DNA from: Passalora sequoiae
Lineage: Eukaryota; Ascomycota; Dothideomycetes; Mycosphaerellales; Mycosphaerellaceae
Direction of reading: 5' to 3'
Assembly (NCBI GenBank): GCA_013248845.1
Contig: WSQC01000044.1
Location: 744,001-808,000, forward strand
Length of the DNA stretch: 64,000 bases
The first letter of the stretch is position 1, and each line of letters starts with the position of its first letter. This document shows, piece after piece, positions 10,632 through 21,132 of this stretch. The translations under genes and the position numbers were made by a program. The notes under the pieces are model-generated. The model saw only the letters and a list, made by a program, of their open reading frames with translations, made no database searches and had not been told where the DNA came from.

Positions 10632-12135
10632 ATGACTGATTCCATGATTAGCTTTATGAAAGCTCAAAAGCCAATGGCGGCGCAAATGAAAAATGCGTCC
10701 CCCTTCGAGCGCGGCCTCGAGGAAGCATTGGACGTGAGGCGAGCCAACCACGCCATGCACACCCGAATGAAGTCCAGTTGGAAGTCAGGCAATGCGATTG
10801 ATTTTTCCTCAAACGACCTTCTTTCCCTGGGAAAGACAGGAAAGGCGAAAGCTGCATTCTTGGAAGTACTGGCGAAGAACCCGGACTTCAACGTTTATTC
10901 CGGAGGTACTCGCATCATGGATGGTAATTACGACTTCATCGAAGAAACCGAGCAGGAGATTGCCGATTTTCACGGGGCTGAGACGGCACTCTTGTGCAAC
11001 TCAGGATGGGATGGAAACGTGGCCATATACGCCGCCCTCGCTCGGCCCGGCGATGCCATTGTGTACGATGAGCTAGTCCATGCTAGTGCACATGATGGCA
11101 TGGCAAACTCGCCTACCCTTACCAAGATTCCCTTTCGGCACAATGATGGGGATGCATTGCGGGAGGTCCTGGAGTCCGTGGTCGACTCCTCGCCGGATAT
11201 CCGAGACGGGAGACGCTGCATAATTATTTCCGTGGAGTCGGTCTACAGCATGGACGGAGATCTTTGTCCTCTGAAGGAGTTCGTTCAAATAGCCAAGGAT
11301 GTCTGCCCGAAAGGCAACGCCGTCTTCGCTATTGACGAAGCTCATGGCACTGGTATTATTGGTCCCAAAGGCGCGGGCCTCGTTAATCACTTGGGTCTCG
11401 AAAAAGAGATTGCAATCAGACTTCACACTTGTGGCAAAGCCTTGGCTGGAGATCATGGTATGTTTAGTGATCAATAAATTTATACTCAAAGTACTGACAA
11501 TTTGATCATTGTAGGTGTGATTCTCGGCAGCGAAAGTGTAAGACACGCACTCATGAACTTTGCTAAATGCCTCATCTACACTACTGCGCCAGCCTTCCCA
11601 GGAGTGGCAGCCGTAAGGGCGTCATATAGTCTGCTCAGAAGTGGTGCTACTGAAGAGGTAAGTGCATCATTATCGTCATCATGATCGAGCTTTTTCACTC
11701 ACAATCCGTCAGCTTCAACAAAACATCCAACATCTGGTCAGGTACTTCTTTCGAGTCATCACTGCCAACCCAATCTGGGAGAAAGCGCGTGACAGTGGCC
11801 TCCTGTCTATCCCATTGACTGAAGACTGGGAAGATACGGACTGGTTCGCGCACGTTGTAGCGCTTTGGACTCGCCAAAGATATAATTGGTTCCTCGTCTT
11901 CCATCTGCAATTTGCTGGCATATCAGCACTTCCAGTGGATTATCCCACCGTTCCCAAAGGTCAAGGCAGAATCCGGCTGATATTCCACGCAGCAAACACG
12001 GAGGCAGAAATAGACCACTTGGCAAAGACCATATGCGATTGGGCCCAGGAGATGATGGACATCGAAGAGGGAAAGTCTGGAGACAAGATTCCTTTCGCTG
12101 CACAGCAGGCCTATGCGTTGATGGGTGCTCGCTGA
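10632..12135 (+). CDS. BioF/KAPA-synthase-type alpha-oxoamine synthase (PLP enzyme)
   Basis: Three exons, 10632-11457, 11515-11657 and 11713-12135, give 463 residues. The enzyme class joins an acyl thioester to an amino acid with loss of CO2. Seen: FSSNDLLSLG, NVYSGGTRIMDGNY, LCNSGWDGN, ESVYSMDGDLCPL, the DEAHGTG motif with the PLP-binding Asp, and HTCGKALAG with the Schiff-base Lys269, followed by IYTTAPAFP and a C-terminal PTVPKGQGRIRL segment. These are marks of the 8-amino-7-oxononanoate synthase branch rather than of LCB2 (compare the real LCB2 at 39606). Biotin genes are not nearby; a PKS, an LCB1-like gene and an SDR are. I infer that it releases the polyketide by condensation with an amino acid. 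The start is the ATG at 10632; an earlier in-frame TTG is not credible. A biotin-pathway role is the main alternative. Confidence 0.88.
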
Positions 12136-12643
12136 GAGCGAGGGAGCTCTATGCCACATAGATAGGTAATCACATGCTTCTTCATGCCTCGCGGGAGTTG
12201 TCTCTAGTGTAGGACGAATATGGACGCCGGGCTCGGTATATGTGCAAATCACAAAAGCGATGCATCGAAATGTCAGCTAAGGTATAGTTGACATTCTCAG
12301 TCACGCAGCGTCGTCGTGAGTACAGCGCACCGTCATATGCAATTTCGGGTCTGTTTCGTATCATGTTGCTCCCAATCTATCGTTTCAAAGTACTGTCTAA
12401 TTCATTATGTCTGTCACGAGCCGTAGTTGTGGACAAGTGTACGATGAGGTTGCCTGAGGCAGCCAGGCTGCCAGGCTGCCAGCGTCCAGAGCTTGGCATG
12501 AAACGTACTTCCGATCCTACACCTCTTCTGCCATCGATACGATCTTCTATGAAAGTGGGTAGCTGGAACACGCCTATTGATTACAAAGTCTACAGAGGGA
12601 AAAGCACCTCAGACAACATCAAGTTGCCGACCTCACACGCGAA
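12136..12643. other. Convergent 3' intergenic region with short direct repeats
   Basis: These 508 nt lie between the stops of the oxoamine synthase and the MFS gene. They hold a short run of overlapping CAGGCTGC repeats near 12465-12482. No gene is seen. Confidence 0.5.
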
Positions 12644-14513
12644 CTAATCTATCTTTTTCTCTTCAAATCGTTGCCGCCCAAGCTCCTCCCTTTTCATGTC
12701 TAACTCGTCCAGAAGGAAAGCCAACAGGAAGCCGAGGCCGGCAAAACCGGCCATTATGCAGAACAGAACCTCGAAGGCTTTCGCATAAGCTGTCAAGACT
12801 GCGTGTAGGGATGCAGCAGGAACTTCTGCTACGAGTTTTCTCAGTTCCGGAATGAATCCTATCGCGTTGCTTGAGTCGTTCAGTTGAGCCAAGGGACCCG
12901 GAAGTTGGCCGAGCTTCCTGATTGAACTGCGGAAAACGCTGCCGAAAGCACCTGCTGCGATTGCTTGACCGACTACACCTCCAAACAGACGGAACGTCAT
13001 AAACTGACCGATCGCCAGGGCGGTGTCATCGACTTCCTGCACGCTTGCTTGCATAGGAAGTACAAGGAGTCGCAGAGCTACCACACTCGACATCCCAAGG
13101 GTCGGGATTCCGATAAGTGCACCAGACGAGGAGTTCGGACCGAGAACTGATAGTAAGCCAATCCCGACCGCTCCCAGCAACCACAGTGTCCATATGAATG
13201 GCCGGTAGCCCTTTCCAACAGGCCTCACTGCCATCAGGCAGGCGACGGTAAGCCCAACGCTAGCGATACCACATGGTAGGCTGTAGATCACCGTCTCCAG
13301 TACGCTCAGCAGCGCCACGGACTGGTATAACAAGGGCAGATACTGCAGGGTTGAAAACGTGATCATGCCCTGGATGAAGACACTACACATGGTCACCCAT
13401 GCTGTCTTTGGACGGTAGATGCGGTAGGGCGCAAGCGGCAATGGAGGTCGCTTTTCGTACACAGCAAATGCAGCGAGGAGTGCCACCCCAAGCAGTAGTG
13501 GGAACAATGTTTGCCATGACTCCCAAGGATATAGCTCATCAGCCCAGCCGAGAGCAAGCACAAAGGCAGTGACACCACTAGTCGAGAGCAGCATACCGAT
13601 CCAGTCCAGTCGCTTGAGTCTGACGTACAGTGGCTCTCCGTTGGTATCGACTGATCGCAGAGTCAGGAAAACCACTACGAAAACGGAACCGACAGCCAGG
13701 AAGGGTAGGTTGATCCATCCCAGCCATCTCCAGCTCGCAAGCACTGTAAAGATACCGCTTATCGGAGTGCCGAGAACATTTCCTAATGCCGGAGGGATGC
13801 CCATGATCCCTAACCAGAACGACCGCTCTTTCAAAGTTGTCATGTCTGCTACAATGGCTTCCACAAGCACATCTATGCCTCCGCCACCAATTCCCTGCAG
13901 AACGCGGCCAGCAATGATTGTATTCATGTCCTGTGCGAGAGCAAATACGAGCGACCCTACGAAGAAGAAGAAGACCGCGACAAGCAGCGAATTTTTGCGG
14001 CCCACGATATCCGAGACGCTGATCCAAATGGGTGTAGAGGCCACAATCAACAATAAATAGCTGATGTTCGCAAACATGGATTGGAAACTCGTACCACCCA
14101 ATTCATTGGCGATGGTCTGAACGGAGAATTAGCCGCCATCATCAGAAGCAAAGTGGAACACTTACCGGTATAGCGATGCCAAGCGCGGTGGTATCGACAT
14201 TGAAGACGAAGCCGATCAGAGCAAGACCGATGACGGAGAGCATGAATCGTGCGGACTTTTTGGTAGGCGAGGCATCGATGCTAGTCTGTTCCTCGTACGT
14301 CAATGTCGGTGCCAATGTCAACGTCGGTGCCAACGTCAATGTCACCGTCGACATTGATTCGCGACTTGTCCGGCCATCCTCATTGCTTTTCTTCTCTTCT
14401 GTGAGGGTGTCGGTGCGATGTGGTGAAGGGCCAGTCGTGGAGCCCCTGCCATCAACGAGCGTCGTCTCCGACGCAGATATTCTGTAAGGATTCATGCCAA
14501 TCGTGCGACTCAT
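12644..14513 (-). CDS. MFS multidrug/toxin efflux transporter (14-helix type)
   Basis: Two exons, 14513-14166 and 14116-12644, joined across a 49-nt intron, give 606 residues. The membrane part starts near residue 95 and has many hydrophobic helices. Family motifs are visible: VDTTALGIAIPTIA in the first helix, SDIVGRK (motif A), QDMNTIIAGRVLQGIGGGG, and a long C-terminal half ending in a charged tail. This fits the drug:H+ antiporter family with 14 helices, which includes TRI12-like exporters, and places it in the plasma membrane. As the last intact gene of the row PKS, LCB1-like, SDR, oxoamine synthase, it most likely exports the product and protects the producer. The cytosolic N-terminus carries a short repeat (TLTLAP). 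The start is the ATG at 14513. Confidence 0.9.
14299..14352 (-). repeat. 18-nt tandem repeat in the MFS N-terminus
   Basis: About three near-identical 18-nt units lie inside the first exon and encode repeated TLTLAP residues in the cytosolic N-terminal tail. The unit is a multiple of three, so copy-number change would keep the frame. Confidence 0.6.
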
Positions 14514-14690
14514 CTTCAACTGCAATGCTCTTGAGTGCTGTAGCGATAGGGATAGTGAACGCTGGAATGACAGCGCAATCGATACTTTTCCGGGACAAAT
14601 GACCGGCCTGAGTTAAGGAAGCGTGAATCTGCACACGACGCACAAAGGGGCCCGCATTGTTCTCTCCCACGGCTAGCACAACCCATCACG

Positions 14691-14876
14691 CCGGCTGGTA
14701 GAGGCGGAAGGGAAAGCGTGTATTCGCACGCAAGGCTTACTGGAACGTGCTCCAGTCTTCCCAGACGCTAGCTCTCCTTCTCATGCCGGACTGCATAGGC
14801 GGAAGCGAGAAACGTGCATTCGTACAGGAAGCTCCCAGGGACCCGTACTAGTCTACCCGAAGGCTAGCTCAGCCTT
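14691..14876. repeat. Imperfect ~93-nt tandem duplication
   Basis: The segment 14691-14782 and the next segment 14784-14876 align over nearly their full length. Both start GCCGG, share GGCGGAAG, a GTGYATTCGYAC core and an end like GCTAGCTC...CCTT. Identity by eye is roughly three quarters. Some differences are C/T or G/A transitions. It is an old local duplication. Confidence 0.55.
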
Positions 14877-16052
14877 ATGCGGCAACCGTTCTGCATTCGC
14901 AAGCCAACAAACCCCGACGAAGAGACGCGCCACATGGTGCGGAATGAGTTGAACCCGACCGATACCACCATCCACGTGAGGAACGTTTCAGACTATTGCT
15001 AGTGAGGGGTCGGCCACAGTTTTGTCGTTACAGCCGTGAAAGCCAAAGCGGACGGCCACTCGCCCTTGCACTGACTCTATCGCTCTTAAGTCATGGCTGC
15101 TAATCTCAGAATAAACGAGAGCCTCAGTCTCTGAGGCTGACGGCCAGCACGACAACAACCCGAGTGCTGTCGGAGCACAAAGTATGTGAGGGTAGAGGGA
15201 AGCAAGCTATGCCGTGGCTGCATTGCTTATAATCTATAATACGCCACGTTACTCAAATTAGGATTCTTGTCAATCTCTGATAAAAATCACATATATGTAT
15301 TGGCTAGTGGACACGACTCAAGGCCATCATAGTAAGCGTTTGCCATCAATTTGTGGCCCTGGGTGATGACCTGGCGCCCATCACTAACTATCGCGGGCGT
15401 TTAGCATGTGAGGTTCGAAAGTATCACATGTACCGCTGACGTTTATAGAAGTCGAACGTCTCGCAGCTAGGTGGCATAAGACATTGCTCTCCAAACATGC
15501 CGCTGATGTCGAAGCTAGTCTTGAGATAGTGTGTTTGAGGCTGCTTTTTGCGCGCGGTTAAAACAGTCCAATCAGGAAGGGCGCCAAAGGCTCTTGTATG
15601 AATGGCCTGGATGATAGACAGTACTAGGATGATGTATTTCGATATAGCCAGACGCTCTATCTCTGATCGTCAACATCCATGTTCCTTCTATTCTGCTGCT
15701 GACAGACAGGCTGTGCATCGGCCAGGAAGCCCGATCGCGTCATTTCGCTTATCGTGATGCAGTACAGCGTTGGTCCACAGCGGAGCGAAAGAAGCATGGG
15801 CCTTGACGGGTACTGAGCTAAGGTCCTGGTCGTGTTCGTTCTTGCTCTTATGTCTCTCTAACCCCGGGCCTCAAGGGAGACTCCTCGGCACTTGACACAA
15901 GTGGCTGACAGCTAGTGCTATGGTGTAACGACCCCAGCTTCAGCTCCCTTTAGTGACAATGTGCTCAGCGGATATAGCGTTGGGAGAGCTGTCGTTTTCG
16001 CTTCTTTGTCCTCCGGTCTAGCATACAAGATGTACGAGACTTTAGAGATGTA

Positions 16053-16083
16053 CGAGCCGCCTATCGGGCTGTTAGGCGGCTCG
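16053..16083. repeat. Perfect 11-bp hairpin
   Basis: CGAGCCGCCTA at 16053-16063 is followed after a 9-nt loop by its exact reverse complement at 16073-16083. The stem is GC-rich. No T-run follows on either side, so it is not a bacterial-type terminator. It lies in otherwise gene-free DNA. Confidence 0.6.
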
Positions 16084-17362
16084 GGTTATCTTGTCGTTGT
16101 GACCTCATCTGCATTTCTTGGTCGTTCACCTACCATTGCAACCACCCACTCAGCACGTGTAGATTGAATACGACCGCCGAGAGGTCAAACGGTCCACGTG
16201 ATGGAACGAAGCCGAAGTCTGATCGGGTGCTATGCCGTGCCAGTGCGCATTACGGTAGAAAAATATCATTTACGCAAAGAAGCTGCTCGGAAAGCCACTT
16301 TAGACATCCGGCGACCAAGTTCTACTTGCAAGGAATACGCCATTCTATACTGCGGGAATGACTTTACCAGCGCCGGAGTACTATGACCTATGCCTCATTG
16401 CTGGAGACGTCTTTGTAACCTGGATCCTGGCCATCATCCGGCGAGATACTACCATTTATCCAGCAGTTGAGTCTGCCCTTCTGTCTACCTTCCTTCGTGG
16501 ACCGGAACGACGTCTCCGATTGACAACGTGTTAGGCAGCCACCTATCAAGTGCTCCGTGCTCATCAACGCGGTTACGCCTGTAGTTCGTCTTATTTGTCT
16601 GAGCTCGTCAGTCCGCTGGTGCATGTTCTAAAAGCGAAGGTAAGAAACAGGGACAGAGAAAGAGAGACTTACACGTTATCTTTGACTCTTACTGCTAATC
16701 ATGTTTCAACCAGTAGTGGCTATCTCGAAAGCTCTACTGCCATCTCATCCTTGGTAAGAACGCAGTGGGAGCACTTTCACAGCTTACGAGCGAGACATCC
16801 AACGAGGGTCAGGCGGGATCGAGAGAAGCAACAAGTCTGACTCTGCTCGCTACCGAGCCGAATGCGCCGACTGGAGTGCCTGTGACGCGGCGGGGGAATT
16901 TGAGAGAAGCCGCCGACACTGCGAGGCTTCGTCACACAGCTCACACTCCACGTGCACCTCAATGTGGTGGGTGGGAGACGAGAACAGGTCTTCGAGAGGC
17001 ACTTCTGCCTCACGTCAACCTCCGAGCGGCTTGAGATCTCTGTCCGCTTACGGGCCGACATGCTGACGCGTTTGCAAAGGCAGTAAACACTGGTCCCTAA
17101 CTTCGTATTCCCAAGTTGCAGCCAACATATCCGTAAGCGGCGCTCTGGAGCTTTCTCCTCCCTGACGACGGGCATGACAGTCACCGTGATAGATTTAACA
17201 GTATTTGGACGTGACTTCATGTCTGCCAATGATGTGGCGTGTGAGCAATTGATGAGGTTGACCAGATTTTCCACGCGATCTGCGGCCTCTACAAGCTTCC
17301 AAATAGCCCTGACGTTCTCTCTCTCGGGACATTTAGGCCAATATCTGACCTAGCCCTTACAC

Positions 17363-18265
17363 GTGATGGTAAATGCAACACGCACGGGTCTCGAGAGGCT
17401 GTCACTGCAATCGGTGCTGGAGAGGAGAGAAAATTTCAAACGTATTGGTGAGCGTGCAGAGCTTGCATCCAGCATAATTGATTCTGGCAGCTTTACAGGC
17501 AACAGGATCGCCTCTCAACTAGTGATCCACATGGCGGCTGGGTGAGCCGAATCCCTCACTCCTTCGCACAGCATGAAGCACGATGTAGACTAACATTTCC
17601 TGGAACGACTTGACTCCAGAGCCAACCGCTCTCGCGTTGTTCGAAGCAACTATTTGCTGCTGGAGAGCCCTACTCGACAAGCCTGACTGAGACAGCAAGT
17701 CAGTGGAGCGGTAGACAAAAGTGGCGCCACTGATCCAGAAGACATCAGCAGCATTCGAGAATGGCTCTCATTTCCGAACGTCATCGTGATTGAGACCCGC
17801 CGATTCTACCCAACTGTCCTTCTGACGCAACGAGTTGCCATGCGAAACACTCCCCTGGCCGGCTCCCACATTCCTCACCGACCGCCCTTTGCCTTTCGCT
17901 GTGGCTCATCAAGAGATACACAGATCATTGTAGGTCCTATGATAGACGATATCTGTCCCGAGCCATAAGTACGGCACGAGTATGAACACCTTTACCGGCT
18001 GCTGACAGATCCGAGTGATGGCATGGGCACCAACAGAGAATTTCTGACGTTCGTTCGCGGGTCACGAGAACGTGTCGGACAGAAGTTCACCAAGGCTGAG
18101 TTTAGGTGTCTGGCAGCAGCTTTGGCACTGCGATTTGGGCAGAGCCTCGACAAGACTGATGAGCGAGGTCCAATATCGGCCTTGTTGACTATTGCGCGGA
18201 AAGGACGGCTGACTCTCTGCTGCACGGTTGTGAATGACAGCCTCGATTTGAAGCCGCTGGAATGA
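17363..18265 (+). pseudogene. Decayed cytochrome P450 gene (C-terminal half recognisable)
   Basis: Three pieces in one frame match successive P450 landmarks. Piece one (17363-17545) has SSIIDSGSFTG then HMAAG, the start of the oxygen-binding I-helix; HE follows after a possible intron but shifted. Piece two (17786-17968) has IETRRFYPTV and AGSHIP, the ExxR helix and the segment after it, then a stop where PERW is expected. Piece three (18023-18265) has FLTFVRGSRERVG and KAEF, which is the heme-binding loop, but the heme-ligating cysteine is replaced by arginine. Stops interrupt the frame between pieces. The loss of the Cys ligand alone would abolish P450 function. No N-terminal half was found by eye upstream. 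It lies between the MFS exporter and a dioxygenase gene, so it may be a lost tailoring enzyme of the cluster. Confidence 0.85.
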
Positions 18266-20148
18266 TTGAAGGCGAGCGAGTGGATAGTCCAAGCGCGGCA
18301 CTCGTCCTTGGTCTGTTATATCCATCCCGCTGGTACAGAAAGCTGAGTCGTATTCTGTCTGTGCGTGTCTATAGAAGACTGGGCAACACTTCTTTAGCTT
18401 TCGATGCTCGGTCAGTGTAGCCACTGTGAAGGGGCTAGAATCGTATCTATACAGAGAGCCTATGGGAAAATAGGTCGCTCAGAGCGCCTGCGGTGCCACC
18501 TATGAACGAGATAGCTTGGAGAGAAGAATACTCATCCATACGACAAGACTTATCTCCCACTTGCCAGTTTTTAAACACGCCACCAGTAGTCAAAGCTTCG
18601 AAAGCGAAAACTTTGCCGCCCATATGAAGCTATAGAAGCAGCAGTGTCCATCCCAACCCCCTTACTCGCCCTGAGCAAAGTTCAGGGTAGCATTCACAAC
18701 CTACAGTTGGAAGCAGCAGCATTCATCATCCCAATACGCTTAACGGAGTAGCTTGACGATAGCTACGTCTATGGCATACATAAGCATCCGGTGAGCGATC
18801 CACACCGACAACGACCAAGAGGCCGCACATAATCATCACCTTGGCAATGACCAAGTGAACCATATTACCGAAGTCAGCCGTGCCACTCACATCTAGTAGT
18901 GCTATGCTGCCCAAGCCAACACAGCGAATGCAAAGCGAAAATAGGGATCCCTTATACGAGAGTCCCTCGAAACAGTGTCTATTCATGGCCAGACCTAATG
19001 AAGCACTGGCGTACAGCGCCATAGTTAGAGGATCCTACGGCGGGAATTTAGCGGTGGAGTGCTGGCGGTGTGTGGTGACACCCGGGGCACGAAATGAGGA
19101 CGCCGGACTGTTATGTCTCTCGATTGTTCACTTGGGAGTAGCGTGAGCACAGCGGACCGTCGGCAGCGACAGTCGGGTTGGTGTGCTTGGCACTCTTATC
19201 ATCGTAACGGTGGTCCAGAAGGGTGGGTCGCACTGAGGTTCCCCATATATCGATGACTAAGCCCGCCTAGCAAGGGTGAGGTGAACATGTTTGCGTGTGC
19301 AGCTACTTCCTTCTCAGCCACGCCGCAAAAGGCGCCACTTCGGTAGATAAGGTAGGGTCAGCATCACAGCAAGACTGAAAGCGCCCTCACTGCCGATGCT
19401 CTGTTGCACAAGCCTTTGCAATCTTGTTTGTCACACGTAACGCTGCGCTCGAATCAAGGGATCACGTCACGTTGCTCCACGAAGCGTTGTGTAGGCACCG
19501 AGGATTATCCATGGATGTAGTCGGTAACTACAAGCTGTAGGGAAGCGCCAAGCCTATTTCTGATTATCTGCTGTATTGATTAACACTGATATGAGTGGCT
19601 TGCTCTCTGCTGCGTGCAGCTTTGGCACTGACAATAGTTGCATCTTATACGGCAGCAGCACTAGAGGATAGCTTTCGACAACATCGCCCATGCGCGTGGC
19701 GACAACACGCCTGATTGCATCCGCTTCGCCGGGAAACAATGTACGATGGTAGTATAAACAGCAAGATAGTGGCAGCACCACAGTGGCACCATGCAACGAT
19801 GCAACGATGGAACGATGTATGCACACAGCGTCTATGGACATCGAAGTTGTGATGGCAGGGATTTTGAACAGCGTGATGAACAAGGATCATCACACCGATC
19901 CTTACAGATGCTGTGTACAGCAATGCGAGGAAGGTAAATAAGGCATAGCGGCGTTACGGGAGGCAAGTCAATCGTACGCTATCTGACGGAACACACGTGA
20001 GAATAGCAGCAAACATGTACGGACTTCACTCACCTTGGGTCGGTCGTCGGCAAACACTGCAGCACTGCTTCATAGAATAAACTGCGAGGCAGCTCCCCAC
20101 AGCTCTTGCTGAATATTGCCCTTCGCTTCATCTCTTAGTATTGGCAAT
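18266..20148. other. Gene-poor stretch upstream of the dioxygenase gene
   Basis: About 1.9 kb without a supported gene. A minus-strand open frame at 18726-19022 encodes hydrophobic segments but lacks a recognisable family and could be a fragment. Short direct repeats of GCAACGAT occur near 19793-19815. The last few hundred bases should hold the promoter of the dioxygenase gene. Confidence 0.45.
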
Positions 20149-21132
20149 ATGTCGTGGCGAATCCCAACCAACGTTCCTCAAACGGCCGTTTCGAACGGCC
20201 ATCAGCAACTCCAATCCGTTGCGGTCGGAACACCCCTTGATGAACTCTTCCAACACTGGGACGAAGACGGCGGTGTGATAATCAAGAACCTCATGACGCC
20301 CGCCCAAGTCGACCAAATGCAGGCAGAGCTCGAGCCGGCCCTTGAAGGAGTCCAGCGCGGTTCCCTAATCGACCACCCAGAACTTCAAGCCTTCCATGGC
20401 CGCAAGACCAAGCGTGCCGGCGACATCGTTAACAGCAGTCCCACTTTCCGCCACCAAATCCTCGAGAACGACTACCTCCACTCCCTCCTCTATCGCGTCT
20501 TCACCGAGGGCGGCCACAGCGGAAACTACTGGATGTCCCTCGCATCGACCCTCAACGCTATTGGTCCCCAGCCCGCCCAAGTGCTACACCGCGATGTCCA
20601 GTCGTCTCCGCCCTACGTCCTACTGGGTGAAAGCAGCACAGAGGGCGTGGTGAACTTCATCGTCGCGCTCACAGACTTCACCGAGGAGAATGGCGCGACG
20701 CGGCTGATTCCCGGCAGTAACAAATGGCCGTACACGCAACGCGGCACGTACTCGCAAACGATTCCGGCGCTCCTCAGAGCAGGCGACTGCCTCTTCTTCA
20801 GCGGCAAAATCGTGCACTGCATGGGCGAGAATTTCTCAAGCACAAACGAGCGGAAGTGTGTCCAGATGACGACGATCGCGTCTTTCCTCACACCCACGGA
20901 GGCGCACCCTTTGATTGTGAAGCCAGAGATTGCAAAGAAGCTGTCGCCCCGCGCACAACGGTACTTGGGCTTTCGATCGCAGTATCCAAGGCAGACGAGC
21001 GGGCTGTGGCTGAAGGATTATTCGGAGCTGGGTCTGCATTTGGGGTTGGTGGATCCGCAGAATATGAAGGAGGAAGCGAAGTGGACAATGGAGGAGCAAG
21101 CCAAAGCCCACCAGAGGTATCCGAGTCTATAG
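20149..21132 (+). CDS. PhyH-family Fe(II)/2-oxoglutarate-dependent dioxygenase
   Basis: Single-exon gene of 327 residues. The phytanoyl-CoA-dioxygenase family oxidises unactivated carbons using Fe(II), O2 and 2-oxoglutarate. Iron ligands are visible as His147-x-Asp149 in LHRD and His223 in KIVHC, with the family segment ALTDFTEENGATRLIPGSN between them. The length fits the fungal secondary-metabolism branch, which includes hydroxylases such as Fum3 of the fumonisin cluster. It has no peroxisomal targeting signal that I can see; the protein ends in PSL. It lies ~5.6 kb beyond the MFS exporter, separated by the P450 pseudogene, so membership of the cluster is possible but unproven. The start is the ATG at 20149, since the in-frame upstream codons hold only non-ATG starts. 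Confidence 0.85.
   Translation: MSWRIPTNVPQTAVSNGHQQLQSVAVGTPLDELFQHWDEDGGVIIKNLMTPAQVDQMQAELEPALEGVQRGSLIDHPELQAFHGRKTKRAGDIVNSSPTFRHQILENDYLHSLLYRVFTEGGHSGNYWMSLASTLNAIGPQPAQVLHRDVQSSPPYVLLGESSTEGVVNFIVALTDFTEENGATRLIPGSNKWPYTQRGTYSQTIPALLRAGDCLFFSGKIVHCMGENFSSTNERKCVQMTTIASFLTPTEAHPLIVKPEIAKKLSPRAQRYLGFRSQYPRQTSGLWLKDYSELGLHLGLVDPQNMKEEAKWTMEEQAKAHQRYPSL

Larger units (their letters stand above)
14514..17362. other. Gene-poor stretch between MFS gene and P450 pseudogene
   Basis: About 2.8 kb with no convincing gene. It starts with the MFS promoter. It holds an imperfect ~90-nt tandem duplication (14691-14876) and a GC-rich hairpin (16053-16083), both listed separately. The longest open frame (minus, 16777-17274) has no recognisable domain and a composition typical of random sequence. 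Confidence 0.5.

Noticed and set aside
16777..17274. 165-codon minus-strand frame
   Set aside because: No domain, Arg/Ser/Cys-rich random-like composition, just upstream of the P450 relic.
18726..19022. 98-codon minus-strand frame with hydrophobic segments
   Set aside because: Briefly resembled an RTA1-like membrane fragment, but no motif could be confirmed.
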